In this document: piece by piece, positions 50,805-63,698 of the stretch
Position numbering within the stretch: the first letter of the stretch is position 1
How the letters are laid out: every line of letters begins with the position of its first letter
Assembly: GCA_005281725.1 (NCBI GenBank)
Contig: SSBO01000009.1
Span: 11,918,250-11,982,249 of the forward strand
DNA: 64,000 nucleotides
Origin: Wuchereria bancrofti
Lineage: Eukaryota > Nematoda > Chromadorea > Rhabditida > Onchocercidae
Reading direction: 5' to 3'
Program-made: the position numbers and the translations under genes
The notes under the pieces: generated by a model
The model's database searches: none
Told to the model about the DNA's origin: nothing
What the model saw: the letters and a program-made list of their open reading frames with translations, nothing else

Positions 50805-52182
50805 GTCTGAAACAAAATATTCTTAGTTGTATAATTAATAATATTTCATGAATTCCCTCATTACACTTTCTTCTCATTCCTCTCATCTCAGATTCATTTG
50901 GGACCACAATATTTTGGAGATAAAAGGATTTGGAGAGAAATTCCATAAGACTTTATCATTCCGTGTGAATTCGAATTCAAAATAAATGGAATCTATGAAA
51001 ATCAACATGATTCGACGGTATACGGAGGCACTTTACGCAAGATTTTATAGATGATACTAAAGTTGAATATGGAAATTTTATAAATTAAACTGTGTGCAAC
51101 AATGGAAATCTTTATTCACCGCTTTTACTTCCTATCTATTCACTAACCAATAAACACATACATGATAAAAAAAACTAACAATGTGCTCTCTTGAAGTTTA
51201 TATAAATCGGTAAATTTGTAGTACCAAGAAAGCATACACATCGGAAGCAATAATGTCTTAACACTAGCTTCAAACTACATAACTTAGTGTTCAATGTTTT
51301 GAATCCTACAACTTCCACTTCTAGAATTAGCTTGCTGAGCAAAACAACGCTAAACAATATGACAGCAGGAACTGATGATTCAGCACAAAATGCAACCAAA
51401 TGAACCTCGAATCAAAAAATTCAGATTCCCGGACAAAAGCTAATGAAATTTGTGCGCGCGGTAATTTGCGGATGTCCTCGGAAACCTTGGTCGGCCACTC
51501 CTAGTGACTTCACGGAAAAGGACAAATAACAGAAAGATGAGACACACCACTTTTTCCTTTCACACGGTCTTCCACGAAATACGTTGCTCTTGCGTTGGGA
51601 TCTCTTATCTTAGCAGTCGGTAAAACTCGAACTTTCAAAGTGATAACTCATATATTAATATTAAGAAACACTGCAAATTAAATAATTTTTTTCGGAAAAG
51701 ATATACAAATTTATGAAAGAAACATTGATATCGGCACCAGAGAACAGTAATGAAAATCATTGTTCGCTGTCAGCTTACAATCAAAGCAAAATTACATTGA
51801 ATGGAAGTGAACCAGTGCATTTGTAATCAAGCAAAAATAAAAACAAATACAGTATATTTATAATCAAACAAAAATAAAAAGATGAAGTAATTGAGTTTGT
51901 TGCTTACTAAGCTATATGAAGTAAAATAACGCAATTTACAAGCAAACCAACGATATATAACAACGAGTAATAGTCAACGCAAAACTCCGAACTTCATCCT
52001 AAACTCTAGACAAGATTAAGAATCACTTAAGCCAGCAGAAAAAGTATTACGATTTGACAAAGACAAGCACGTTAGAATTCTTAATAAAACTCTGAATCTA
52101 ACGATAGTAAATCTTTCAGATACTTTGGGGCCAATGTTACTATAACGATCAATCACTTACTGGAAAACAGATATATACATAT
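50805..52182. other. Intergenic region between TARBP1 and MRPS18C genes
   Basis: A stretch of 1.4 kb between two minus-strand genes. No supported gene; a 74-codon minus-strand frame at 51175-51399 has no family features. The TARBP1 promoter or trans-splice region and the MRPS18C 3' untranslated region lie here. Confidence 0.5.
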
Positions 52183-52695
52183 TTATGCATAACTATGAGG
52201 CCTGATAGGTTTCAGTGGATCAAACAATTTGGGATCTCTCAGATACTTTGGATCCTTAACGAATACTGGCATGTAACCAGCACGACGACTCAATGCAATT
52301 GTTTCCAATAACCTTCTCTGTTGTCCATTACAAAGTCCAGTAATGTGTCTGAAAATACAGTCCCCTCACACGATGAAACGAAAACAGAAACGAAGCAATA
52401 TTTCATGCTTAACTTTTGAAAAAATGTAGAAAAATAAGTCTTACTGATCATAAACTCTTCCAGAAAATGTTGAGACGAACTGCTGCAATAAGCGAGCATT
52501 TTTGTAATCCAACTCAATTTTCTTTGCACATAAAAAACACTGTCTTACAGGTTTACAGTACGGATCCTTTCGCATCTGCACTACTCCATCGTCATCCTCC
52601 ACCATATAATCACTTGTCGTTGTTACAGCACTAGACGACAACGATGCTCTATTTATCGAAATAAATCGTCTCAAACACGTTCTCAACGAAAGCAT
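52183..52695 (-). CDS. MRPS18C: Mitochondrial small-subunit ribosomal protein bS18 (S18C type), 138 aa
   Basis: Structural protein of the mitochondrial ribosome small subunit. Two exons, 52445-52695 and 52183-52348, are joined within a codon (phase 2). The N-terminus is Ser/Arg-rich and basic (MLSLRTCLRRFISINRAS), as expected of a mitochondrial targeting peptide. The S18 core follows: CFLCAKKIELDYKNARLL, then FVSTFSGRVYD, then HITGLCNGQQRRLL, AGYMPVFVKDPKYLRDPK. The arrangement and spacing match MRPS18C rather than the A or B paralogs. I chose the ATG at 52693-52695 because an ATTTAG lies 2 bases upstream and could be the leader acceptor. An upstream in-frame ATG at 52722 would start inside that acceptor's intron-like sequence. 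Confidence 0.92.
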
Positions 52696-53269
52696 TCCTA
52701 AATTTGCATTTGGAAAAAACAAATTAATAAAAACTCATATTACCAGAGTCAGTAAGCCTTTAACCAAAAAATATGTCCGCATGATAAATCACATGAATTT
52801 CAAGTAGTCAGATACTTGATCAGCTTAAAACGATTTTGAGGATATTGACTTTTTCAATATAGAAACAACGATAACAGTAAAGGATCTGCTTTTGGAGATC
52901 GAAACATACGAAAGAGGAACACAATATGTCAATACCTTTATTTCATACAGACACGCACAATCATCGATATCATACAATTAACAACGATAACCAAAGTAGC
53001 AAAGTTTTCCATACCTTAGAACTGGTACTCTAGAAGTTTCAAAAAAAATATTATAGCAAAAGTTATTCAGATAACGCACTATAACCGTGTATAATACAAA
53101 AAATCTTCGGAATTTTCGAATTAAAGATTTTCTTCCAATATTTAATCTAAAAATCTTCTGCACAATTCCGAATTCCAAAAAAAAAAAAAATTATTGGCGC
53201 TGAAACAAAAAAAGATCACGTCCGAGTTGATTAAACCCTGTAATAACAGAGAAACAACGAAAAATATTT
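52696..53269. other. Intergenic region between MRPS18C and RBM22
   Basis: A gap of 575 bases between two minus-strand genes. No gene is visible. The distance is long for a C. elegans operon but not excluded for a filarial one. Confidence 0.5.
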
Positions 53270-55690
53270 TTATTCTATCACATCTCCCTTCGCACCCAGT
53301 CTTTGCGGATCTTGACTAGGATAATAAACTTTCGTGGCTGACGCTGGTATGTACGGTGCTGTCCCTTTGTAAGATACCTGAAATTCACACAATATACTTA
53401 AGTTGCTTGAAGTGTACAGCATAATTCTGCTAAGAATCCTTCGAGAATAAAACCCTGGCGAACTGTATTAAATTAACAACCAAATTATAAAAAAAATTTC
53501 ATCAATGCAAGAAAAATGTTTTACCTGAGGTACAATGAGCTGTGCAGGAGGTGTGTACGTTGCAGCTGGAGGTAAAGGAGGCATTGGTATGTGATCGATA
53601 CGTGCCCGCTTAGATGAATTAGTTTCTTCATCGAATAAATCCGGTAATGGACATGCTAGAAACAACAAACGATTAGCATTAGCTGTAACACTGGAAAATT
53701 CTCTATGTAGTACATTCATTTTCTCCTCACTAATGCTCTGTTAACTTCAGAAATGAAAAAGGAAAAATCTAAAATGTAAACATTGCAAAAACAGATATCT
53801 ACACATAAAAATTTAGACTAAACTGCGTGGTTCAATTTGACTTAAAAAGCAACGCGAGAAAAAATTTACGATTAGGGAGGCCTGCAACTGGTTCCGCTCT
53901 CTTCTTTTCTTCTTGTGTATTCTGTGCTTGAGGCCGGCCCCACCTTATTTTCAGTCGTCTTCCTAAAACACCCAGTAATGTTTGGTAAAGAATAGTTTTC
54001 AATACATGATAGTGTTACTGAGTGAGTTGATTTGTCACTGACACGAAAAATGAGCACTGTATGATAGAAAAATTGGTCAAATTAAAGTAATACGAACAGC
54101 CACAGTTACCTTGCAGGATAAGTTTATTGAATGAACGTTCTGCAGCCTTTTCAGCAGCTAGTCGAGTTGTGAATGATATGAATGCACATCCTTTATTGGG
54201 CAACAAGTTAAGGCTACGTATCTCACCAAACTGATAAAAATAATCCCTGCAAAACTGCTTCGGTAGTAAGTAGTGGAAAAAGCGACTTCGTTTATTTTAG
54301 TTTAACTTAAAACTTCTGCACATCAGATATTCCTAAGAGAGTGTAATAAATCCAACCAACCTCAAAGCGACTTCGCCTATCATGCCAGCTGGACCTAAAT
54401 CACCAACATACAATGTAGTAATAGTAGTATCTTCTGGAGCTTGTAGTACAGGCAGTGCTTTGGCACGAGTCAGAAGTTTTTCCGCAACTGGATCATTGTT
54501 CCCGTAATAACGATCTCGCATGTTTTGATGACTTAACGGATCGTCAGGATCTGAAGGCTTTTCATGCCTGAAATACCTCAGATGTCTAAGTGCTCAATAA
54601 AATTTCAAAAAGGTTCATTGAAAAAAAGAAAGCAAAATACAGACCTATATGGGCATTCTTCACCACGTCTGCATTCCCCTTTAACGAAGAATGAGCAAAT
54701 GTGTGGCTTGTTCCGTTGATAATATGGTTGATTTCGGGCAAGTTTCTTCAGCAAATCATTTGATGCTATAAGAAATACTTATTTGCAAAACATCAATTAT
54801 AAACTTCATTCTGTAAAGTCGGTATGCTCTCTATAAAATGCAGGCATATTAGTTTGAAACTACTGATACTCTACGAAGAAATGGATAAAGTGAGAGAAAA
54901 CCAACCAGAGTCAGTTATTTTAGCAAGAGCACCACCAGGTGTAGTACCATCTGTAAGAGCTAACTCCCGCTCTTGATTCTGAATGTAATAGTCGCGGTTC
55001 GCGCCTTGCCTCGGCAAATCATCATGTATTTGTAATGCGTGATCACGAACTTGTACAGGTAAACCTGAAATTTGCGTTTAACATCAAGTAAAACAGCCAT
55101 TGAGTTAGTTTGACAAACTTAGACTTCAACAAAAATATCACTTACCGAATTCGAGATCCAAAAGACAAGTCTGACAAACGTTCTTCATTTTGGCACACGT
55201 CTGACATACTTCCGTTTTCTTATATCGCATTCCTTTCCCAGGCATCCACCGGAAACAAGTAAAGGGACGTTGACAAATTTTGCATTCTGCTCCATGCCGA
55301 TCTTTCAGCTGAAAATTTAACCCTAAATCTATTGCATTATCCATACCGAGGAAAAGATTGAAAATTCACATCGCGAATCAACAAATTTCGAGGACTTTTC
55401 TTACCATTCTTATATATGGATTCGATCCAAGACATGTCTGGCAAAGGATCGGAAATTCCTGAAACACATAACATATAAAGAGTAGGACCATTCCATTACA
55501 AGTTGAATTTACTTAAAAATTAGACGAAAACACAAAATACCCGAATTTTGTACTCTCCGTATCGATTGATATGCGTTTAAGCTATAATAGTACTCAAAAA
55601 AGTGGAAGACTTGCAATATACGGGGCAAATGCTTACCGAGTCTTCCCAGGTTTTCCGATTATACTGGTACGATGATTTTGATAGTGCCAT
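53270..55690 (-). CDS. rbm-22: Pre-mRNA-splicing factor RBM22 (Cwc2 family), 408 aa
   Basis: Spliceosome component that contacts U6 snRNA and the pre-mRNA in the catalytic core. Ten exons with fully consistent phases: 55637-55690, 55405-55458, 55146-55308, 54906-55064, 54645-54765, 54361-54567, 54110-54246, 53870-53962, 53525-53655, 53270-53377. The N-terminus [18 protein letters not shown] is followed by the cysteine-rich Torus region ([39 protein letters not shown]). Next come the CCCH zinc finger ([19 protein letters not shown]) and an RRM with RNP2 TLYVGDL and RNP1 GCAFISF. A Pro-rich tail (MPPLPPAA) ends the protein. The length is close to human RBM22 (420 aa). All catalytic-core-facing motifs look intact, so a functional ortholog is expected. 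Confidence 0.95.
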
Positions 55691-57278
55691 ATGATATCCT
55701 ACTCCACTAGTTAATGATCTTATTTTCAAGATTCCCTGGAAAACGAGTGAAAATTTCAATCACATTAATTAACGAAGAAATAAATTAGAACATCGACAAA
55801 TAGCAATACATGGTTAATCCATAACTATGTCTACTAGATGGCTGCAGTGTCCCAAAACGGTCAAACCACTTAATTAAATCGAATGGAATAATCCCAATCA
55901 AATCAATCTAAAACTCTAACTAATCAAATCATCAAACCAATCATTACATTCCGGGAAAGATTATCTTGCACCTGCAACTCACTAACGCCCAACCCTACCA
56001 GAACTACTTTCATCAAGGATGATTCGTTTCATATTGGCCCTCAGCGTGTAGGTTCACGGTTGCATTACGCAAATCGCGTACCAGGCCAACATTTAATACT
56101 GCTAAGCGGTGTCGTGAATTCCGTTGGTTATGATTAGTCTAGTATCTCATCACTGTCCTTCAACTTTTATTATATTGTCAGATGCGGGCTGCTCTTTTCA
56201 TTTTATTAAAAACCGTTATCGCCATAAACGTTTAAGCCGTGGTCTTTTCCGGTTGGAAGAAAAACGAATTAAGCAAGAAGTTGCATACAGTGCAGTTTCT
56301 TGCGCTTCCATTTTAATTTTTGTTAAATTTCGAAATTATTCTAACGCTTTTGTGAGGCAGAATGTATAGACATTGCATACAAAAGAAATCATAGGTTTAA
56401 GTTGGATTATTGACCAACTGCGGTTCTATTGAAAATGGTTCGGTAGGTTTAGGACTGAACTGACAGTAACATTCAGCCGTCGAAGCGATTGGTGACTGGA
56501 CGGTTTATTCAGTTTGTTCCTACAATTAGTCATGTTTGCCGCTGATTTGAATTTCAAATTAGTATCTTATGCTCGTGATCTTCTTTAATTGTTACAAGTT
56601 CACTGACGTTGCGCAGGAGGCCATAGAAAAATTTAAACTATTGGAGATGTGGTACAGTGCAACACGAATGATTTAATTTTTTTTCTTTGGGTTTTTTTTT
56701 TCGGAGTTTCTAAAGCTTATATATCTCTGAGTATTGGAATTTGAAATTTTTATTTATTTTCCGATGTCATCATATCGATGCGAGCTCATATAGTTGTCAA
56801 AGATAATTTGAATGTGTCGGTGTGTATTCTGAGTTCTTTCGTATTTCAGGTACAATCGTGGAGAAGACGATAGTCGGTTCGGTTTCCTGGATTACTACTC
56901 TGCCCTTAGGCAGGTTACCTGTGGTGCTCATTGAAATTGCTCAAAATTCTCACAAATTTTGGTCAGTTTTTAAAAAGCCGTAAAGGAGGCAACCGCGAAA
57001 GAGACCACAACGACTTTGGAAACGCTTTTCACGAAAGTTCGTAGTTTGAAGTTAAATTTATGAGAAAATTTGGTATTTTCAACGGATATAATGCTTTTGG
57101 GTTCTGCGGGGGCATCAGAATATGTCGTAGCTTTTGTGATAATTTCTGTTTGCTCTTCCTCAGAACATCCTTTTTCTTCAGATTTCTTACCCTAATTTTG
57201 GTCGCATGTAAATTTTTCCATGTATCTCTTTCTAAAGTCATTAATTTTATCCTTATTTTTCTCTTTTTTTTAGGTTGT
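55691..57278. other. Divergent promoter region between RBM22 and the KCTD gene
   Basis: A region of 1.6 kb between two genes transcribed away from each other. No coding exon is supported. It should hold both promoters and the 5' ends. The KCTD acceptor TTTTTTTTAG ends at 57273. Confidence 0.5.
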
Positions 57279-59340
57279 ATGATTGCACTTCAAATGGCTT
57301 CTGCATCAGTTGGATTGGATGATGTTGCATCATCATCAGATGATTTTATGGATGAACAGTCTCCTCATTTTTCTACTGCTTCACTGCATGCCGTATAGCT
57401 TCCATTTAGTTTTGATGTTAAGCTTTTGCGAAAATAGTATGATTATTGGAGGAGTGAGGATTAAATTTTAGGTTAGTGGAACAAATATATCCGATATATC
57501 TGTCCACCATTCTTCGTCAGGAATGGATATTGAGCAAGAACAAATAATGCCGGGTGGACAGAGACTAGATGTTGCTTTGTCAAAAATGTGGATACGTTTG
57601 AACGTTGGTGGAACGGTTGGTTTCCTTGTTTCTAGTAAAGAAATCGGTACATCATAAGTATTTAGCAAGTTTCATGTCTTCATTAAATCAAACCGAAAAA
57701 TTATTGGGATGGTCTCTGCTAATATTTTTTTGGTTTGCGAGGTGGAATTTGATCGCTCGAACTACAATTAATTTGGAAGTAACTTTTTTTTGTTGCAGAT
57801 TTTTCAAACTACTCGACAGACATTATGTCGCGAAGCGAATTCATTTTTGGCTCGTCTTTGTAAAGAAGACGATGAACTGCCCAGTGAGAAAGTTCGTGCT
57901 TCCCTCTTGTAATCAGGATTTTAAGCTTCATTTACCACCAGCAAAGCTGGAAATACTAATAGTCTTATCGATAAAGTAATAGTTCACAAACTAATTGTCT
58001 GTTTTTGATAAAGGGAAAAGATGGTTGTTCATTGTTGTTTTCATAAAAATTCCGGCTTGAAAAGTAAGCTGAAATTTTAAAAATTGGTTCCGGTATGGTT
58101 TAAACCTTATTTTAGGATGGAACTGGTGCCATATTGATTGATCGTGATCCAGAATATTTTGCGCCTGTGTTGAACTACTTACGTCATGGAAAACTTGTAG
58201 TAAACAAGAATGTGAGTATCGAAGGTAGGTGTACTGTGGTGATTTGACAGTAGTTAGTTATACCATTTTATGATTTGATTGCTAAGAGTCGAAGGTTTCA
58301 CTTTGCAGGCGTTCTTGAAGAAGCAGAATTTTATAATTTGCCGCGGCTAATTCAGTTATGTACGGAACGATTAGCAGAATTTGGCCTGAAAAAAGCGAGA
58401 CAGGTTCGTTTGTAGTGAATGGTGTTGACTGTTGTTTGGTGAACATTGACAGCTTTTTATTCTCCAGAATCCTGTACAGTTTATACTGCACTGGGATCTT
58501 CGTGTAAAACACTTCATCGATTTGCAGAAATTTGTCACTAAGAGCTGCTACTAGTACAGGCTAACTAAGGTTATTTATATCGGTAGTTCTACTTTGAGTA
58601 ATTTTAATGAGAAAACTTATGGTTTCAAATGAAATTCATTAATTTTTTCTAACAGTTGTCTTGCAGACAAAACATGTTTATCGCGTCCTCCAATGTCATG
58701 AAGAGGAATTGACAAATGTTGTGTCAGCAATGTCAGACGGTTGGAAGTTAGTTCAAGTACGTTCCACTTTTTTGGTTTTTATTGAATATAAAAAGTAGAT
58801 TTTACATACTGAGTTCGCCCGGCAAATCGTAATATGTGTTATTGGATTTACTATAAATTATTCTCTTTATCGAGTACGTGGTACTTTGAGGAATAAATTG
58901 ATTTCGTGATTCGTAATTCTTTTATTTTTTTAAGCTTATTCCTATCGGACAGTTCCAGTATCAAAGCGATATGCAAAGTGAATTTCTCTGTGTCGTTTCT
59001 CGGGAATTTCCTGATAATGAAATCAAAAATGGCGAACATACAGATCTGACTGATCGTGTTAAAGCTTTGCAACAAAAAGCTCGCCGTAAGTCAATAATTA
59101 ATAACTCGTTCCGTTACCTTATTAACCGGAATATAAGTAGCAGTTCGATTTTCATGGTTTAACTTTCCTATTATTTTCGATTGATCCTTTCAAAATAAAG
59201 AGTTTCTGAGATTTAATGAAATTCATCACATATAGATATTTAAATCATTTTCCTGTAGTGAATTGCACTGTAGCGATTTCTGCTGGTTTTAATCTGAAAA
59301 TTTATTTTTGTTAATAACAGTAATCTTTGCAGACCACTAG
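57279..59340 (+). CDS. KCTD5: KCTD5/Insomniac-type BTB protein, Cullin-3 adaptor, about 267 aa
   Basis: Substrate adaptor family of Cullin-3 ubiquitin ligases (KCTD2/5/17; Drosophila insomniac). Exons: 57279-57392, 57472-57615, 57799-57891, 58116-58224, 58309-58403, 58667-58756, 58935-59085, and a tiny last exon 59333-59340. The T1/BTB domain is clear: [68 protein letters not shown]. The family-specific C-terminal domain follows ([40 protein letters not shown]). The N-terminus is acidic and serine-rich, as in relatives. The ATG lies 5 bases after TTTTTTTTAG, so trans-splicing is likely. The last exon (ending in two histidines and TAG) fits phase but is a minimal call. Confidence 0.9.
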
Positions 59341-62300
59341 TACTGGAAGATGTCCCTTTGTTTCGATTCAGGATAGCTTTGCCGCTCGTGCTGCAATAGG
59401 GATTTTTTCATTTAATCTGTGCTTATAAACAGTCATTAATAGGCATTTAAATTAAGCTTTGTAATTTTTGTGTCATTTTCTTGCCTTCTTTAAAAGAAGC
59501 CAATGTATAATTGCTATGTCTGACATACAGGCATGTCATGATGCAAGGTTCGAGGTACAATTACCGCCGATACTATCAAGAAGAGATTAAGTACTTGTAG
59601 TAGAGGAAAATTAGTTGTAAAAACTAACTTTGCTTCGTTGAAATATATATTCTTACGCCATTGATCACCGAATACTTTTTGGTTTTGTTCTTTTCTGGTG
59701 CCGTGTATAGATTTAGTGTTGTTTTTATTGATGGGATATGTATGCATTTCACCCCGCTTATTGCCTTTTAGTCGCTTTGGTCCATGAAAGTTGATGTCTT
59801 CAGTGATTAAGCACTGCTACTATGTTTTTTTTTTCTTTACAAAAGTATCTCATGTCCTTTGGTACTTCTCACTCAAAGAAATTCCCTACTGGTCATTTCA
59901 AAAGTAAGTTCTAAGACTTCAGGTTTATTATAATCCATAGTTTTCATGCAAAAGCGATTATATAGATGAGCTTCGTGATGTCAACCATTGTATCGAATTA
60001 TTTTATAGCCTTTATATCTCACTTCATGTTCTTTCTTTTTTTTTTCGAATTTCTTGTATGCACGGCCATTTTTGCGCTCAAGTTCTGTTGTTTCTTTTTT
60101 TTTCTTTTTTTTTTTTTTTTGTTGCACATGAGATGATGGCTAGAACTTTACAGTCATTTTCTTTTCTTGCCATTTTGAAGTTCTGACCTGAGTTAGTCGG
60201 TAAAGGCTAGAAGAGGAAAGGAAGAAGTTATGAATTGGTTTTGAATTTAATTTTAGAACCAAAATTTCTATTGTTTTGGTAGATTCTTTAGCTGTTTCTG
60301 AGCCATCTGCATTCATGCTTCTGGTCTGTGCTTGATGGAATATCAGATGTGTGAGAAAAATATGGAAAGGGAACAGCCAGTAGGAATTGCAGATTAATTT
60401 GATTTGCTTGAGTAAGTGCTCAGAAAGGTTATTTCTTTCAGAAATAATCTTTCCTCTCTAAACTATGATTCTTCATGGTTATTTGATGCGCGTTTTCAGA
60501 AACCAAATTCAGTGTCTGATCAGAATAAAGCAGTCTTTTGAAAGCAAAATCCACAATTTGATGATGAATTTGTAGACGCCTTTTATGTGCTCAAAATTCG
60601 TAGCTACAGCATAAAGTCGTCGTGAATTTTTTTGGTATCTGTGAAGTCGCCATTTTTTGTTGCCGAAAAAGATGTTTGTTTTCCGATTTCTTCATATTTC
60701 TCCAACAATAAAATAAAGTGTAAAAGACGTTGCTTGCAGTTATATATCCTTACAGTTCTCGACGTTAAAAATAGTTTATCTCATATCCTTCCGATTGTGG
60801 TTTGAGTGTATGGGTCTGTTTTTTTTTTTTTTTTTTGAAGCACAATAAGGGATCGTAAAGGGTTGGTTGGATTGCTGTTTACGCGATAGTTTTAGTTCGT
60901 GCTAGATAGTTTGACAGTACTTTTAATTAGGGTAATATGATTACAGCAAAGGTATTTTAGAGCTTTTTCATTTCCAGTGATGTTTCTGTTTTGTCGCAAC
61001 CATCAAATATTATTTCGATTTTAGCAGTTTCTTGGAAGACATTACGAGAGACTTTTTCCATGATATTGTTGTATCCATTTTTTCATAAGTCGATGGACAT
61101 TTCCTTTTTTTTTAACGTTTTAATGCAAATAGGTGGCATATGTCACATGGTTTCTACGACAAATACAGTTCTTTTTAGAGTGGAAGCAGGTAATATTAAT
61201 AGTTTTATTTAAAATAGGTTTATTTCAAACGGAAGGATGATATATTTGATACTTTGTCTTACTGGATGAGTTGTTTCCCTAATTTTTTTCTTGCCAAGAT
61301 ATAGATGCAGAAACAGCATGTTTAACTACCCTCTTCCACAAGGAAACTGAATTCATATTCTTTTTGTTTAAATAAGGACAATATTAATAAAATAAAAAGA
61401 CGGTTTTTGGCTTCTCAAATTTTATTGTGATTACTTTCACTGAGCTGGAAATTTATCACGGCAAAGTTCAATGTAGAATATATGTGCACAATCTAAATGT
61501 TTCTCAACAGGGTATAAAACTGAAAAATAAGAAATTTCGAGGATTTATGCTGCAAATATATTTAGTAATTTGGTTCACTCTGAGATAATCAGGAATAAAC
61601 TGTACACTCTCGATTTAATAGGTCATACACTTGACAGTCATTATTTTCATCCTTCGTAAGATTATTTTTGATCGTTTGTCTCCTTTCCTTTCTCTTTTTG
61701 ATATTTCATTTTTTTTCTCCCAATCTGTTAGTAACAAGCTTGCATAAATGAATATCTCGTTTCTTCATTCCTAGCATTGTAAAGCTCTTTTCTTTCTTTC
61801 TCTCTGGTTTTTTGAGTATTGAAAGGTTCCTTTCTTGTATGTCTTTACAAGCATTCACAACTGGCAAACGTTAACAATTGATTTTTGTCCCGAAAAGGAC
61901 ATTCGAGAAGTTGTAAAATTTACTTTTTCTCTCCTGTTTTCGCCCTTCATGCGATGTTATTAAAAAACCGAATAATATTTGGGAAATCTCACTTTTTTTT
62001 CATAATTTAAAAATATTTTTGTTCTGTTTCGGTAGTTATGATATCATCTATGCGGTCATATCTATTAAAAACTAGAACCTGTATGTGTTTCATGTGAATT
62101 TTTGTGAACAAGAATTTTTTTTTTTGTGCGTTTAAGGGCAACAAAAATAGTGTAATAAATATGCTTTATAAAGAAATCTGACCTTTTTGTAACTAAGCAA
62201 TTTATTCTATTATGTATTACGTGTGACGTACTATATTTACAGTATGTGAAAATCGCTGGCGCAGATGATTGCTGGTGTAGGATATATTGATCGGTCCTCG

Positions 62301-62371
62301 TTGATATTACATAAAATTTTTTCTCATGTATCAATACTTTTTTAGTAATTTCATTAACGGATTGGTTTGTA
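59341..62371. other. Intergenic region with poly-T tracts
   Basis: Three kilobases between the KCTD stop and the start of the PAFAH-like gene. No coding exon is supported. It is T-rich on the plus strand, with long homopolymer runs near 60095-60120 and 60819-60835, and includes the KCTD 3' untranslated region. Confidence 0.5.
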
Positions 62372-63698
62372 ATGGAGAAGCTTCGAAGAGTGGATGATGC
62401 TGGTGATAATCGTTGGGCGGAATTGGTACTTTTTAACACTTTTATATTTAACTTCAGAATTTTCGGGTTTCTTAATAATGTTGTATTTGTAAGATGTCCA
62501 GTTACTTTATATCAGGGCTTTGAAAAACCTTTAATTTGGGTTTTCATCGATTTCAGCAGGAACGATTTGTTTCGGAAGCGCGCGATAAAGAAGCCGATGT
62601 TTTATTTCTGGGCGATGATCATATAGCTTTTCTTGAACAGTCAATAGTAAGTTGTTAATTCTTTCAACGAAAATTTACAGTCCAATTGGGACTATTTAAA
62701 CTTTGATTATTAGTGATTATTAATGAAAACATTTTCTTTTCAGATGTATCGAGAAAATTTAGCTCCATTGCACTGCCTATGTTTTGGGGCTTTTGGCGAC
62801 AAAATCTCGAATTTGTCATGGAGGCTTGAAAATAATATTTTGGAAGGCTTGAATCCCAAAGTATGCCATTTCCTTTCACTGTTTTTGTTTTCGCTTTATT
62901 GGTTTCTGGGACATTTTGTCAAGGCTAATCTGTAGCTCTTAAATTTTTTTTTTGTTTTTGTTTTTTTGACACCTTTTATTAAAATTTTGCAGGTGATTGT
63001 TGTATCAATTGGCAATTCGGATTTCGATTTAACTAAGGAACAAATGTTGGAGGCCCTGAAAAGTGTCGCTGGAGCTATTCGAAAGCAGAAGCCGTCAGCA
63101 AAATTGTATTTTATGGTAATTTGTTACTTTTGACATTTATTAATTGTACTTTGTTACAATAATTAAAATCGAAGATTTTAAAATAAACTTGTTGTTTTGT
63201 AGAAACTTCTTCCATCCGGAAGAAGGCCCAACAAGCGACGTGAATTAGTGAATCGAATCAATGAAAGTTTGGAAAATGTATTGAAAGGTGTGGCAGATGT
63301 GATCGATGTGGAACCTTCCATACAAGGCTTGTTTGCTGTATTTTTTCTTTAATCGCTTTATTATATCTATTCGTATACATTGTTTAACAGTCTAGCAGTA
63401 CTCTCTCTCTCTCTCTCTCTCTCTGCATATTCATTGACAATTGTATTTATGGAGTTCTGTCGTCTAAAGTATATTCCAGGGTTTAAGAAAAAAAATTTTT
63501 TTTTTGGTCTTGATATAGTTCATTTTATGTTGCCATACATATGGAATAGTTGTCTTAAACTTTTATCTTTCAGGTACGAATGGCCAAATTGAATCTCACT
63601 ATATGTTTGATTATGTTCATCTTACTCAAGAAGGTTATCGGAAAATCTATGAGCCTGTTCTTGTTGCCGTAAACGCAGCGCTTAATCCAGACCCATGA
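62372..63698 (+). CDS. PAFAH1B alpha-subunit-like SGNH protein lacking the nucleophile serine, 210 aa
   Basis: Homolog of the catalytic alpha subunits of cytosolic platelet-activating-factor acetylhydrolase IB, which bind LIS1. Six exons with consistent phases: 62372-62425, 62557-62646, 62744-62860, 62993-63115, 63203-63326, 63574-63698. Similarity runs end to end: NRWAEL, ERFVSEARDKEADVLFLGD, YRENLAPLHCLCFGAFGD, WRLENNILEGLNPKVIVV, KLLPSGRRPNKRR and MFDYVHLTQEGYRKI. The block I motif GDS is GDD (codon 62617-62619), so the catalytic serine is aspartate. Block III GTNN is GNSD, altering the oxyanion-hole asparagine. The Asp and His of the triad (DYVH) are kept. The last intron appears to use a GC donor. 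Likely catalytically dead; a structural or LIS1-binding role is inference. Confidence 0.88.
63402..63424. repeat. (CT)n microsatellite
   Basis: About eleven CT units in the last intron of the PAFAH-like gene. It is a simple sequence repeat. Confidence 0.9.

Noticed and set aside
51175..51399. 74-codon minus-strand frame with a hydrophobic start
   Set aside because: No family match, no leader-type acceptor upstream, and typical of chance frames in this intergenic DNA.
52696..52722. Upstream in-frame ATG (MFFPNANLG) for MRPS18C
   Set aside because: It falls across a good leader acceptor ATTTAG that ends 2 bases before the chosen ATG.
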